The notes: generated by a model from the letters alone, not told the origin. A stretch of DNA of 64,000 nucleotides from CBIHON01 sp966211965 (GCA_966211965.1 CBIHON010000011.1:62001-126000), one strand, 5' to 3'. Shown: positions 35,859-45,101, counted from the first letter of the stretch. Numbers and translations: made by a program.

Positions 35859-38287
35859 TGCCTGACCTCATCGGCAAACAGGGCTTGCTTGGCCGGCAAT
35901 TGGCGCAGCTCTTCAAGGACTTCTTTTTGCGACGTCATGGAAAGGTCGATGATTTCACGTGCCTGGGCCACGTAATAGGCGAGTTGCTCGTCGCTTCTCG
36001 ACAGGGATTTGTCCATCGCGCCTTCGATGCGCTCCAGGTTGGCGATCAGCTTTTCATTGGCTTCATTGAACGACTGCACGGCAAAGCCGAAGGCTTCGGA
36101 GAGGCTCGATACTTCGAGGGCGCTGCTGGTGACGTGCGCGGCGATGTCGGACAGCTTTGCGCCTTCCGTGGCGACATTGTCTGAAAACGCGCTGGAAGTA
36201 GCTTTGAGCGCTTCCGCGGAAGAAGCAACCAGGGAATCGATCACGGCGCGCTGCTCCTGGGAAGCATGGTTGATCGCATCGAGCAGCGCATTGAGCGTTT
36301 CCATGATGCGGCTGCGTTCCTCAAGCAGTGCGTTGTCGCGCGCAACGCTGCTGGAAACCTGCTCACGTAATTGCCCGATGACTTCCGCCGCGGCGCGTGG
36401 CGCTTCCGAAGCCGTCTCGATCAGCCGCGTGATCGGCCCCTCCAGCGCGGTACCCAGCGTTGTCAAATGATCCGTCACCGCAGTTTGCAACTGCCCCAAC
36501 CGCTCAACCGCCGCATTGCCGCGCGCGGCTTCTTCATCCTTGAGCGCGCCGAGTTCGGATCGCAACAGGCCAGCCAGTTGGTCCATGCGTTCGCGGTGCT
36601 GTTCGATCCACTGTGCTTCCGAGGCGATGCGCGAGCGCATCAATTCTTCGGCGGAAGCGATCAGTCGCGTTGCTTCGGCAAGCGTATCGCGGGTGCTGGC
36701 CTGCAAATGACCTGCCAGCTCCGTTTGCAAGTGCCCCATCCGTTCAACCGCTGCGTTGGCGCGCGCGGCCTCCTCGTCTCTGAGCGCGCCGAGTTCCGAC
36801 CGCAACAGGCTGGCCAGTTGATCCATGCGTTCGTGGTGCTGTTCGATCCACTGCGCCTCTGCGGCGATACGGGTACGCATCAACTCTTCGGCGGAAGCGA
36901 TCAGGCGCGTTGTTTCGGCAAGCGTATTGCCGGCGCTGGCTTGCACATGTTCAGTCATGTCTTGCGCGGTCCGGGTCAAGGTATCGCAGATTTTCTGCTG
37001 CTGAGAAAGCGTTTTCTCGCCCGTTTCTTGCAATTCGCGCGTGAGCGCCGCCGCCATTGCTTCCAGCGACTGTGTCCATGCCTGCTGCCGCTGTTTGTCG
37101 CGCTCCGCCTGATCGGTCTGCAGGTTGGCGTAAGCCTCGCCAATCCTGGTTACGAGGGCGCCTGCACGTTGCTCGAACGTTTCGTTGAATGCATTGAGCG
37201 AGCGGCCCACCTCCGCGACGATGCCGGCGTTTGCCTGTTCGTGGCTCCTGAGCGCCGCCGTCCAAGTGTCGGCCACGGTGCTTGCGGTATCGGTGAATCG
37301 CGCCGACAGCCCGTCGAGTTGCGTCTGCACCGTATCGGCCATGCGTTCATGCATCGACTTTGCCTCGCTCGCGATCCCGCTCATCGCGGCTTCCACCACG
37401 GGTTTGATGCTTTCGCCGGCCGCATGCGCGCTTTGGCTCAAGCTCTCACGCAGGGATTTGTCCACGGCGCTTGCCAGATCGGTGTACACGCCTTTGACAT
37501 TGCTGTGAAAGGCTTCCTGATTGCTGAGCAGGCGTTGATTCAACTGCTGGCTCATGTCCTCCATCTGCGTCATCATCGCCTGCAATTTATCGACGACCAT
37601 AGGCAAGGCCTGGGATTGCAACTGCAGCGCCTTGAAGGTTTCCTGACGCTGATGGACGAGCGAAAAGCGGCGCAATACGGTGGCAATCCTGGTGTCCAGC
37701 AGTTGCGCCGTCAGCATTCTGTCGCGCCGGCTGAGCGCCGACATCAGGCCCAGCATCGCGGACGCCGCAACCCCTGCCACCGAGGTGCCGAACGCCAGCC
37801 CCAATCCCGAAACCGGCACCGCGAGCGCGGACCGGATCGCCTGGAGATCGGTCGTCTTTTCCAGCGCAAACACCGCGCCCTTGAGCGTGACGACCATGCC
37901 CAGAAACGTACCGAGCATCCCCAGCATCACCAGCAGACCGACCAGATACGGCGTAAGAGCCGGTCCGGGCAAACCGACACGTTCGCCCTCGATGCGCAAG
38001 CGCACGGAATTTTGCAGCGAAGGATGCACGCCGGCCAGCCATTTATCGAGGCCGGCAAGGTCCGCGAGGTTGTCAGGAATCGCCGCCAGCGCAGCGGCCA
38101 ATGTGGACGTGGCCTGACGAAACCGATGAAGTTCCAACGCGCCAAACGCATAGACCGCGCCAATGATCGTCGTCATCCCCAGCGCCAGAACGCTGGAATC
38201 GATAAACCCGGTGCCGACCCAGACAATCCCAAGCGCGCCCAGGAGGAAGGCGACGGTAAATAAATGCTTGTTTAAATTTTTAATCAT
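35855..38287 (-). CDS. MotA/TolQ-like membrane protein with long coiled-coil tail (DUF802)
   Basis: An 810-residue protein from MIKNLNKHLF at 38287. The first 230 residues carry about four membrane helices, including VGLLVMLGMLGTFLGMVVTL and VPVSGLGLAFGTSVAGVAAS. This is the MotA/TolQ/ExbB proton-channel fold with its Gly- and Thr/Ser-rich pore helices. Residues 230-810 form a very long coiled coil with DUF802 repeats, two of which (about residues 450-610) are nearly identical. Together with the OmpA/MotB-like gene it should form a proton-driven complex reaching far into the cytoplasm, as in ZorA of Zorya. Starts and stops overlap neighbours by ATGA. Function unknown. Confidence 0.82.
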   Translation of the reverse strand: MIKNLNKHLFTVAFLLGALGIVWVGTGFIDSSVLALGMTTIIGAVYAFGALELHRFRQATSTLAAALAAIPDNLADLAGLDKWLAGVHPSLQNSVRLRIEGERVGLPGPALTPYLVGLLVMLGMLGTFLGMVVTLKGAVFALEKTTDLQAIRSALAVPVSGLGLAFGTSVAGVAASAMLGLMSALSRRDRMLTAQLLDTRIATVLRRFSLVHQRQETFKALQLQSQALPMVVDKLQAMMTQMEDMSQQLNQRLLSNQEAFHSNVKGVYTDLASAVDKSLRESLSQSAHAAGESIKPVVEAAMSGIASEAKSMHERMADTVQTQLDGLSARFTDTASTVADTWTAALRSHEQANAGIVAEVGRSLNAFNETFEQRAGALVTRIGEAYANLQTDQAERDKQRQQAWTQSLEAMAAALTRELQETGEKTLSQQQKICDTLTRTAQDMTEHVQASAGNTLAETTRLIASAEELMRTRIAAEAQWIEQHHERMDQLASLLRSELGALRDEEAARANAAVERMGHLQTELAGHLQASTRDTLAEATRLIASAEELMRSRIASEAQWIEQHRERMDQLAGLLRSELGALKDEEAARGNAAVERLGQLQTAVTDHLTTLGTALEGPITRLIETASEAPRAAAEVIGQLREQVSSSVARDNALLEERSRIMETLNALLDAINHASQEQRAVIDSLVASSAEALKATSSAFSDNVATEGAKLSDIAAHVTSSALEVSSLSEAFGFAVQSFNEANEKLIANLERIEGAMDKSLSRSDEQLAYYVAQAREIIDLSMTSQKEVLEELRQLPAKQALFADEVRQ
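36465..36948 (-). repeat. Tandem repeat of about 240 bp inside the DUF802 gene
   Basis: Two consecutive 80-codon units share segments such as TRLIASAEELM, AEAQWIEQH, RMDQLA and LLRSELGAL. The differences are mostly conservative (RTRIAAEA/RSRIASEA, HLQTELAGHL/QLQTAVTDHL). The duplication lengthens the coiled-coil tail. Confidence 0.85.
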
Positions 38288-39060
38288 TGCGTATCGTGCT
38301 TCGTTTCTTCGTTGCATGCTTCAATGAGCCCCATCGCCGGTTGCAAGCGAAGCTCCACTTCCGCCAGCAGCAGCATTTGCATATCCTTGCAAAAGCGCGC
38401 CAGCCAACCACCCGCTTTCATCCAGCCGCCAGGGTTGTCCGCCTGCCCGGTATCGGCAAGCTTCTGTTGATGTTCTTTGAATAATTGGTCAAAACGCTTT
38501 TTAAGCAGCACAGGCACCCTTGCGAGCAATTTGCTTTCCCGCTCGCGGAGTATCTTTTCAAGCGTCGCATCCAGGTCGGCAAGCTTCCTTAGCCTGGGCG
38601 ACGCCTTGGCAAGCGCTTCCCGCGCATTGACCCGCAGCGGCTGAATGCTCAATTCCATGTCGCGCTGATGCGCTTCATAAAACCGGCGATACGGCACGTA
38701 AGCCGTTTTGAGGTCCAGCGGCAGATCGAATTGTGGAACAGGCAGGCTTATGTGCGTCTTGCCCGGATTGGGTGAACAACTTTGCATGATCGAATTCACC
38801 AGCATGGTCTGTATCCGGTTGAATTCGACGGTGATGGCGGCAGGTACGGCGGTGTGCTCGCCGCGCCGCATGCCAGGCGGGTTGGCGATGCCGTCGCTGT
38901 GGACGGCAGACAGGGTGATTGCGTCGGTAAAGTGAATCCAGTGGCCCAGCTTTTCTGCAAATGCAGCCCCAGCATCGACCGCATCCACGATAGCCAGGTC
39001 AGCGAGGCATCGGATGAGTTTCGAACTGTGGAAATTTGTACGCGGAGACACTCGCGTCAT
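38284..39060 (-). CDS. DUF3348 family protein
   Basis: A 258-residue soluble protein, first gene of the four-gene motor operon. Start MTRVSPRTNF at 39060; an upstream TTG would add only four residues. Recognisable DUF3348 features are HSSKLIRCLADL near the N-terminus, YVPYRRFYEAHQRDMELSIQ, PLRVNAREALAKASPRLRKL and the C-terminal GGWLARFCKDMQMLLLAEVE, LRLQPAMGLIEAC. Its stop overlaps the DUF802 start (ATGA). No enzymatic motif is visible; a structural or regulatory role is likely. Confidence 0.82.
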   Translation of the reverse strand: MTRVSPRTNFHSSKLIRCLADLAIVDAVDAGAAFAEKLGHWIHFTDAITLSAVHSDGIANPPGMRRGEHTAVPAAITVEFNRIQTMLVNSIMQSCSPNPGKTHISLPVPQFDLPLDLKTAYVPYRRFYEAHQRDMELSIQPLRVNAREALAKASPRLRKLADLDATLEKILRERESKLLARVPVLLKKRFDQLFKEHQQKLADTGQADNPGGWMKAGGWLARFCKDMQMLLLAEVELRLQPAMGLIEACNEETKHDTQ

Positions 39061-39343
39061 AGGCAGGCGCAATCAAAATCGAAAAAGGCAGGGCTGGCAG
39101 GTCACGTCGCTATCCGCATGAACACTTGTTTTGGCCCTGCTCCAGCGATTCCGAGCCACTTTCGGCGGCCATTTTATGGCGTACATGCGGCCGCGATTAT
39201 ATCGCGGAGGAGGAGGAAACTCAAAGGGGTGGAATGTGTAGGGTTCGGCGGTGATGGCTTGGGGATTGGCTTTGGGGGCATCCGCGGGGGCCTCTGGTTG
39301 CGTTGTACTCGTCGCTTAGCACATTCGAGCTAGCCCAGCAAAT

Positions 39344-41440
39344 TTACTGTCGAGCAATTCCTTCGAAAAAATAGTCGAGGACGTACCTGTCAAAGCTATC
39401 CAAGTCATCGATCTTGGATAGTATCTCGGGTTGTATCTGATTGAGCGTATCTAACGCTGAATGAAGCGATAGGCTTTCGTTCTCAAAGTCGATGAGTCCG
39501 GCAGCGTGAATCTTCTTCGCCAGCATCCGAGGAAGCCCATATTCCTCAAGCTCAATTACGCACGAGGGTAGGAAAGCTTTCGAAAGCCGAGCGATGAACG
39601 GCGAGATGTCAATGTGCTGCTGAGGCATGATTTCCCTCTGAATGACGTTGATGTCGCTCAACAACGCGGTTAGCTTGAAGGTTGCATTCCGTTCCATCTT
39701 GAAGAACTCCTCGATTGTCACATCCTGTGTGTCCAATTGATCTAAGAGTTCAGGTATCGAGCTCTTCCAATTGGTCGACAAGGTTCTCACGAATTCTATG
39801 AACTTCTTATATGGGAAATCCCATCCGCCACCAACCAATTTGAGGACCCTGAGAAGTATCCATCCCCAATTATCAGTCGAGGTCGAATTCAGGAATGTGA
39901 GCCCCCTCCATTTGTTTTTGTTTTGGCTGATTTCGAGTGCAATATCGGTGAGGAGAGTGGTATCGCCCGATATCAGAGCGCCGTCGCGTCTAAGTCGGTC
40001 GAACACCTCCTGTCCGAGAACACCCGCCATCTTCTCCTTGTAGAGCAGAATCTTGGCAATTTGCTCCTTGGTAAGTTCCTGTTTGAATTCATTTTCGTCT
40101 ACGTCTACGTCCGCAAGCAACTCGTCGGGGAAGGTTAATTCCAGTGGGGTATCTGACGGAAACGGTGGTTCGTCAAGGATGTAGATATTTCCGATGAAAT
40201 GTTTAAACATTCGGCCGCCGCGACCGATGATGTTCCGGTAAGTGAAATCGGTAAGCTTAAGATTTCCATTCTTGTTGCTCCAAACGATGACGTTTTCCGC
40301 CGATGTGTTCACCCCTTCGATGATGGAGGAGGTCGACACAATGGTTTGCAGCCCGCAATCCTCTTCGAACAACTTTACCTGTATCTGGCTCAGTGACCTG
40401 TGAAGTTGGCCGGTATGAATGCCGGTTCCACGCTTCACGAGAGCGGTTAGCATCCAGTTAGGGTCATAGTTTTTCGCAAGCCAGTTCGAGAATTCCGTCA
40501 ATAAATCACTGCCAAGCTCAGTTGTTTTTTCAACTAGAAGATTCGATACTCTTTCAACATTCGAATAGGTTCCAGCGTAGACGAGTGACTTGGACTTCCT
40601 TTGCTCAAGTAACTTGATCAAAATATCGCTCTTTTTCTGTGCATCCTTTTTGATGTCCTGGTAAAGCTCGTGCTTTTCAAGGAATACAGTATTGAAATCA
40701 AGGCGCAAGAACAGCATGTCCTTAGTGAAAGGATTGTCGTTCAACTGCGAGATGTTCGGCGCCAAGTAGTATTTTTGGGCGGCGATCTCGCCAAGCTTCA
40801 TCATCGCCTTCAATAAGGCAGGAGAACGTTCCGAGTCGAACTTCTGGCTTGCCTTATAGAACTCGTCGACCACCAGCAAATCCAAACTTTTTAGCTTGCT
40901 GGAATAGTGAATCGCCCTTTCCTGCGGGAAGATGAGAATATTGCTCTCTCCTAGCTCGACATCGGCCGTGGTCACGATCTTGTATTGAGCGGAGAACTTC
41001 CTGCTCAACCGTCGCCTAGTTTCATCCGTCAGCGCGATAGTCGGAACGAGAATGAGTACGTTCGTCGGTTTTCGGATAGCGATGTAGGCATCGATGATCA
41101 AACTTTTGCCAAAGCTGGTCGGCGCACTGACAGCGAGATTCGCCCCATCAAGAAGATGTTTGAGGACGAATGACTGTTCGCTGTGCATCGCGATAGGCGC
41201 TTCCTGCCCAATGTCTACCTTGAAAGATTCGTAGACAAATCTGTCCTGCCAATTCGACGTACTCGGGTCGAGATACGGGAAAAGTCCCGATTCCCTGATC
41301 AGATGATTGACTAGCGCAGAATAGGGAATCCCTTCCCTGTTGTGTTTGTCGAGCAGGCGGATCAGATGATTTCTCGCTGCGGTTTCCTTTTTAGTCCGCA
41401 GAAGGTCATTAATAATTGCGCACTCATCGAAGATTTCCAT
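39344..41440 (-). CDS. hamB: Hachiman defence helicase HamB
   Basis: A 698-residue superfamily 2 helicase. Walker A is VSAPTSFGKSLIIDAYIA, the motif II equivalent is LDLLVVDEFYKAS (DEFY), motif III lies in the following strand, and motif VI is FTYRNIIGRGGRMFKHFIGN. The C-terminal 250 residues are helical and unassigned. It starts 6 bp after the HamA (DUF1837) gene, the defining Hachiman pair. In characterised Hachiman systems HamB senses aberrant DNA and restrains or releases HamA. Gene order, length and motifs all fit. A separate promoter from the motor operon is likely, as 270 bp separate them. Confidence 0.87.
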   Translation of the reverse strand: MEIFDECAIINDLLRTKKETAARNHLIRLLDKHNREGIPYSALVNHLIRESGLFPYLDPSTSNWQDRFVYESFKVDIGQEAPIAMHSEQSFVLKHLLDGANLAVSAPTSFGKSLIIDAYIAIRKPTNVLILVPTIALTDETRRRLSRKFSAQYKIVTTADVELGESNILIFPQERAIHYSSKLKSLDLLVVDEFYKASQKFDSERSPALLKAMMKLGEIAAQKYYLAPNISQLNDNPFTKDMLFLRLDFNTVFLEKHELYQDIKKDAQKKSDILIKLLEQRKSKSLVYAGTYSNVERVSNLLVEKTTELGSDLLTEFSNWLAKNYDPNWMLTALVKRGTGIHTGQLHRSLSQIQVKLFEEDCGLQTIVSTSSIIEGVNTSAENVIVWSNKNGNLKLTDFTYRNIIGRGGRMFKHFIGNIYILDEPPFPSDTPLELTFPDELLADVDVDENEFKQELTKEQIAKILLYKEKMAGVLGQEVFDRLRRDGALISGDTTLLTDIALEISQNKNKWRGLTFLNSTSTDNWGWILLRVLKLVGGGWDFPYKKFIEFVRTLSTNWKSSIPELLDQLDTQDVTIEEFFKMERNATFKLTALLSDINVIQREIMPQQHIDISPFIARLSKAFLPSCVIELEEYGLPRMLAKKIHAAGLIDFENESLSLHSALDTLNQIQPEILSKIDDLDSFDRYVLDYFFEGIARQ

Positions 41441-41446
41441 TGACCT

Positions 41447-42373
41447 CTATACCTTGTAAAACGCGACTTCCTTCGAGAACTGTTCGATTAATTTCCCTCT
41501 ATCCGGAACTGGGAAAAGGATGATATGAAACTTGACCTCGGAATACTTGGAGACCGTTCCGGATAGTGCATCAATCTGCTTTTTGAAATATGAGGTAGCT
41601 CGTTCTAGATGGTATTTCCGAATGCGCTCTCTGTAGAGACCGTCCATTTCCTTGGTCGAAGCGGTGATTAAGCATTCGTGCAAGAGAAGGATGGGGACGT
41701 GAATCTTCGACTTGATGTGGTCAATCGAGTTCTTGGTAGATAGCGCGTCCTTGATTTTCGCTGCCAACTCAGGATTGGCGACTAGCCGGTCGATGTCAGA
41801 AGTGTTTGTGATGATACTGTTTTCCTTCTTCAACTTATCAGTTTTTAGCGAATTCCCTACCGAGTCAACGACAGCGGGGAGTCTGGCATCCTCGATGCTA
41901 TTGTAGAACTTTGCTTCCCCGAACCAAAGTGAGAAGTCGTCGTCACCTTCGAGGACGATATGAACGCTATCCGCCCCCTTGGCATTGTCCTGTGCATTTT
42001 GTTTGTAGAAAATCTTAGGAACGACCGGCAACGCCCTGTAGTGGTGATGCATGATTCCATATAGGACGATTTCGGCGAGTTCACTGCCCTGTCCAATGTC
42101 TCCTGCCTTGTCCGTCAGGCGAAGGTTCTTCGCCGATTCCCGCAGCGTCGACCTGCTCTGCCCAGTAAGCTTTTCCCGCTCCCGTGCCGACAGAGCAGTC
42201 AGGGCGATATTGTCCCAAATAAAATTCTCAAACTTCTCGTATCGCCAAAACTGATCTTCGAAGTCATTGACCAAACTCAATACACTCTTGTTATCTACAG
42301 GAGCCAGTGCCGTATCCGAGAAAATCTTCAGATAGAAGTCATTTACAAGTATTTCGAAATCAATCAAAATCAT
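41447..42373 (-). CDS. hamA: Hachiman defence nuclease HamA (DUF1837)
   Basis: A 308-residue protein with the DUF1837 core: GDIGQGSELAEIVLYGIMHH, PVVPKIFYKQNAQDNAKGAD, SVHIVLEGDDDFSLWFGEAK. The last part fits a PD-(D/E)xK type active site (acidic residues, then the GEAK strand). In known Hachiman systems HamA degrades DNA when HamB is triggered by phage. It is followed by HamB after 6 bp and preceded by a DUF3223 gene after 12 bp. AT content is higher than in neighbouring operons, which fits horizontal gain. Confidence 0.87.
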   Translation of the reverse strand: MILIDFEILVNDFYLKIFSDTALAPVDNKSVLSLVNDFEDQFWRYEKFENFIWDNIALTALSAREREKLTGQSRSTLRESAKNLRLTDKAGDIGQGSELAEIVLYGIMHHHYRALPVVPKIFYKQNAQDNAKGADSVHIVLEGDDDFSLWFGEAKFYNSIEDARLPAVVDSVGNSLKTDKLKKENSIITNTSDIDRLVANPELAAKIKDALSTKNSIDHIKSKIHVPILLLHECLITASTKEMDGLYRERIRKYHLERATSYFKKQIDALSGTVSKYSEVKFHIILFPVPDRGKLIEQFSKEVAFYKV

Positions 42374-42385
42374 CTCGTCAAAGGT

Positions 42386-42691
42386 TCAATCGAGTTTCTG
42401 GGTCACGCACTTGATGTAAGAGAAACCTTCCTTGCTTCCATCTGCCAGAACGGCGCAAAAGCACTGAGTCCCGTAATCTGCCGGCATGACCTCAAAGTAA
42501 TCCACACCCGAACCTATTTTTGTCGCATATTCCGGATGACGTTTGAACAAAAAACCAAGATGCATTGCATCCTCGGGCAAGATTCGTTCTCCTGGAATAT
42601 AACGATTAAGCATCTCTCGGAAGAACTCTTTGGCTTGACTTTGGCTATCGAAACTAATTGAGTCGAGAATCACTTGTTTGACCTGCCCCAT
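42386..42691 (-). CDS. DUF3223 family protein, first gene of Hachiman operon
   Basis: A 101-residue protein starting MGQVKQVILDSISF at 42691, with a perfect AGGAGG upstream. It matches DUF3223: FFREMLNRYIPGERILPEDA, LGFLFKRHPEYATKIGSGVD, YFEVMPADYGTQCFCAV and GFSYIKCVTQK. This domain is also found in plant DCL proteins and nuclear polymerase tails, where it is thought to bind nucleic acid or nucleoprotein. Only 12 bp separate it from hamA, so it is cotranscribed and may be an accessory sensor or regulator. It is not part of the two-gene Hachiman definition. Confidence 0.75.
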   Translation of the reverse strand: MGQVKQVILDSISFDSQSQAKEFFREMLNRYIPGERILPEDAMHLGFLFKRHPEYATKIGSGVDYFEVMPADYGTQCFCAVLADGSKEGFSYIKCVTQKLD

Positions 42692-42932
42692 TCGAATCCT
42701 CCTAATTGCGGTTCTGTAACCAACAGAAAGCACATGTTACCTTGAATTAATAGTTATGCGCCTCTAAAAGGTAAAACCGAATAAGAACGGCGCAATCACA
42801 CATAGCAAGATGGCAGGATTTTTCATGTCCTAAATAACTGCTCCGCCATCGAGAGTAGCTGGATCGACAATCATTTCCATCCGTGCACGATTCGGTATCC
42901 GGGGTTGGTCACCGTAACCGTCTGGTAGAGCG

Positions 42933-43454
42933 CTAAAGTTCAATACCATTTTCTTTGCAAAGTGCGCGAAGCATTTCGTGATCGCTTGGGCCTAGGCGTT
43001 CATCTCTTACTTGCTGGTAACGGATAACTCTCTCTCCAAATAGACCACCTTGACTATTCATTGGTGGCTCTGCCGCATGTATGAGGATAGCCTCTATGTG
43101 ATTAAGAACATCGGGTAAATCAGGATGTAGTGCATCGGTTTTGCTGGATAGATTTCCAGAATTAAGAACTCGCAAAACCCCAAACCATGAAAATCGGTTC
43201 CACCGTCCTGACAAATCGTTTTTTCTGTGTTGTTTCAATCTCGAAAACAACGTTTGATCACCAGCACCAGCTTGCCCGACGTAAACCAAGTGATAATCAG
43301 CATATAAAGCATATATGCCTATTTGGTCGCGAAAATCTATTGGGGCAGATGTTGTCTCATTAAACGGAACGCCAAGCAATGCGCCAGCCTGACTCCCCGC
43401 CCCCCAATAAACGAAGTCCTCGCGCCAGAATAACCCCATGGATCTCACTAGCAT
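42933..43454 (-). CDS. GIY-YIG domain protein
   Basis: A 173-residue protein with start ATG at 43454, chosen because AGGAGG lies eight bases upstream. The GIY-YIG nuclease core is visible: IGIYALYADYHLVYVGQAGA (GIY ... YVG), then FSRLKQHRKNDLSGRWNRFS with catalytic Arg and His, and HIEAILIHAAEPPMNSQGG with the metal-binding Glu and later Asn. The N-terminal 45 residues contain VYWGAGSQAGALLGVPF, unassigned. It sits 200 bp upstream of the Hachiman operon on the same strand and may be another defence nuclease. No modification or restriction partner is present. Confidence 0.8.
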   Translation of the reverse strand: MLVRSMGLFWREDFVYWGAGSQAGALLGVPFNETTSAPIDFRDQIGIYALYADYHLVYVGQAGAGDQTLFSRLKQHRKNDLSGRWNRFSWFGVLRVLNSGNLSSKTDALHPDLPDVLNHIEAILIHAAEPPMNSQGGLFGERVIRYQQVRDERLGPSDHEMLRALCKENGIEL

Positions 43455-43745
43455 TGCTGACACCTCCTAATTTGACGCCCAACGTTGTGATAAACACCAT
43501 AAATGTCAGATATTCTGGCTATCACTGAATATCGAACAACGATTCCAAGCCGACTAGTGCGTGGCTCGCGTAACCAAGGTGCAGATATAGTCGACCTGTT
43601 CTGACATATGTAAATTATCAATGCAATATCGAGTCGATGGAATGCGCTAACAGAGGGAGCATTTGCCGACAGCTACCTACCATGCAAAGAAATCAAAGAC
43701 CCGATTGCGTCTCTGCGTTGAAAAACAAGCCTCCCACCGAGCAGT

Positions 43746-43922
43746 TCAATTACTCTGCTTTTCTCTTTTTCTACTATCCGATGCCAATAGAACAATAAGA
43801 CCTATAAACGGCGTAAGCGCCAAGGAACAAAAAAAATATCCCCAAAAGCCAAATTTTCTATTCATTCCGAATAGGCCGATGATCACGCTGAGTATCAGAA
43901 TTAAAGCGATTGCAGCCACCAT
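43746..43922 (-). CDS. Small two-helix membrane protein
   Basis: A 58-residue protein with two hydrophobic helices (MVAAIALILILSVIIGLFGM and GYFFCSLALTPFIGLIVLLA) separated by NRKFGFW and ending in a charged SRKREKQSN tail. The helix-RKxGFxW-helix plan resembles common short bacterial membrane proteins. GGAG lies just upstream of the ATG. Function unknown. Confidence 0.5.
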   Translation of the reverse strand: MVAAIALILILSVIIGLFGMNRKFGFWGYFFCSLALTPFIGLIVLLASDSRKREKQSN

Positions 43923-44235
43923 GTTCTCCAGAATTGAATAACAAGATTCTTTTCTTCTTGGCTCGACTTTATCCAATTCGTGAACTGAGTTCGAAAGAGG
44001 GAAAAAGAGGAGTTGATGTATTTTTAAATGTCTTCGAATAGTCAGGGCGTGCAAAAATATATTTTCGCCGGTTGTTCCTTGTAGGGCGGGCGCAACCCGC
44101 GCTGAGGCTGCCGGCGTGGCTTGAAGCGTCCCTGTTTGGATAAATTCGAATTTAGCGCCTGTACATTATTTTTGCGTAGTTTTAAGAGTCTTGTCAGTGT
44201 CTTTGTAGGAATGCGAAATGCAGCTTGTCTCTGAT

Positions 44236-44367
44236 GTCCCCTCCCCTTGCAGGAGGAGAGTTAGGGAGGGGGTAGTTCGGTAGAAATGCCGTTACGGTAA
44301 TTTTACCTCTCTACCCGGTTCGCCGGCCGCCCCATCCCAACCTTCCCCCTGCAAGGGGGACGGGGCT
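44236..44367. repeat. Inverted pair of GC-rich interspersed repeats
   Basis: The arm at 44236-44272 (CCCTCCCCTTGCAGGAGGAG ...) and the reverse complement of 44330-44367 (GTCCCCCTTGCAGGGGGAAG ...) are clearly related. They flank a 57-bp spacer. This is a typical extragenic palindromic repeat in a head-to-head pair. The surrounding 44055-44451 interval has no gene. Confidence 0.65.
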
Positions 44368-44451
44368 CAAAATTTACGGCCAACCGCATTTTTTAAGCCG
44401 CGTATATTTGTTTTGCGAGACTCTGAACGGATTTAAGCCAGAGAGACTTTT

Positions 44452-44979
44452 CTATGAAGCCTTCTTCTGCAAATCCGCCGCAACATTTTTCCCTGCCAGG
44501 AATTGCTCCGAAAAATATTTCTTCACCTTTGCAGGATCGAGATCCAGAATCGTGCCGCCGGCTTCGTAGTGTTGAACAAAAACCTTGTACACCGCGTAAG
44601 TAGAAGCGCCATAGAGTACCGGCGAGGTAACGGCGCCGGCGGTCTGGCCGATAATCGGGATGCACTTCAAGAGACTTGCGCCGATTCCGCCCATCACTGC
44701 GGGGAAAACGCTGCCCAATAATGCGGCCAGTATTGACTTGCCCCTGTCTTTATCGAAAGGGACGCCGTATTCGATAGAAAGCTTCTTGATCAGGTCGAGC
44801 TGTACGCCTATCACGCCGACGATGTCCACAAATGGAATCGGAACGAGGCCGACGCCGGAGGAAGCCAGGATATGGTTCCTGGCCATTTTTTCCAGGCGCA
44901 CGTTTCGCGCTGCAGGATCAATTGCATTTTCAACCGCGTCCGCCGGAGCTGTTGAATTTTTTTGGACGTCATTTGCCAT
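44452..44979 (-). CDS. DUF697-like membrane-associated protein
   Basis: A 175-residue protein. Its core resembles DUF697: HILASSGVGLVPIPFVDIVG, VIGVQLDLIKKLSIEYGVPF, AALLGSVFPAVMGGIGASLL. These hydrophobic hairpins are followed by a polar tail ending KYFSEQFLAGKNVAADLQKK. Members often act in stress or as small membrane regulators, but no precise role is known. It is divergent from the peptide synthetase gene, with 290 bp between them, and is probably unrelated to it. Confidence 0.72.
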   Translation of the reverse strand: MANDVQKNSTAPADAVENAIDPAARNVRLEKMARNHILASSGVGLVPIPFVDIVGVIGVQLDLIKKLSIEYGVPFDKDRGKSILAALLGSVFPAVMGGIGASLLKCIPIIGQTAGAVTSPVLYGASTYAVYKVFVQHYEAGGTILDLDPAKVKKYFSEQFLAGKNVAADLQKKAS

Positions 44980-45101
44980 CAGTACTCCCTCACATATTTA
45001 TTGACAATTACTGCTTAACTCAATCTATTGAAAATCACTCGATGCACACATCCCTGAGCGTTGATCATTGATTTTTTTACCTGACCAATGTGCGCGCATT
45101 C

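Noticed and set aside
36371..38263. Plus-strand open frame (630 codons) opposite the DUF802 gene
   Set aside because: Arg/His/Gln-rich translation of a coiled-coil gene read backwards; the minus-strand gene has clear membrane helices, repeats and ATGA overlaps.
34477..42373. Calling the motor operon plus hamAB a Zorya system
   Set aside because: There is no ZorC, ZorD or ZorE-like gene. The helicase is paired with DUF1837 as in Hachiman, and 280 bp separate the two operons.
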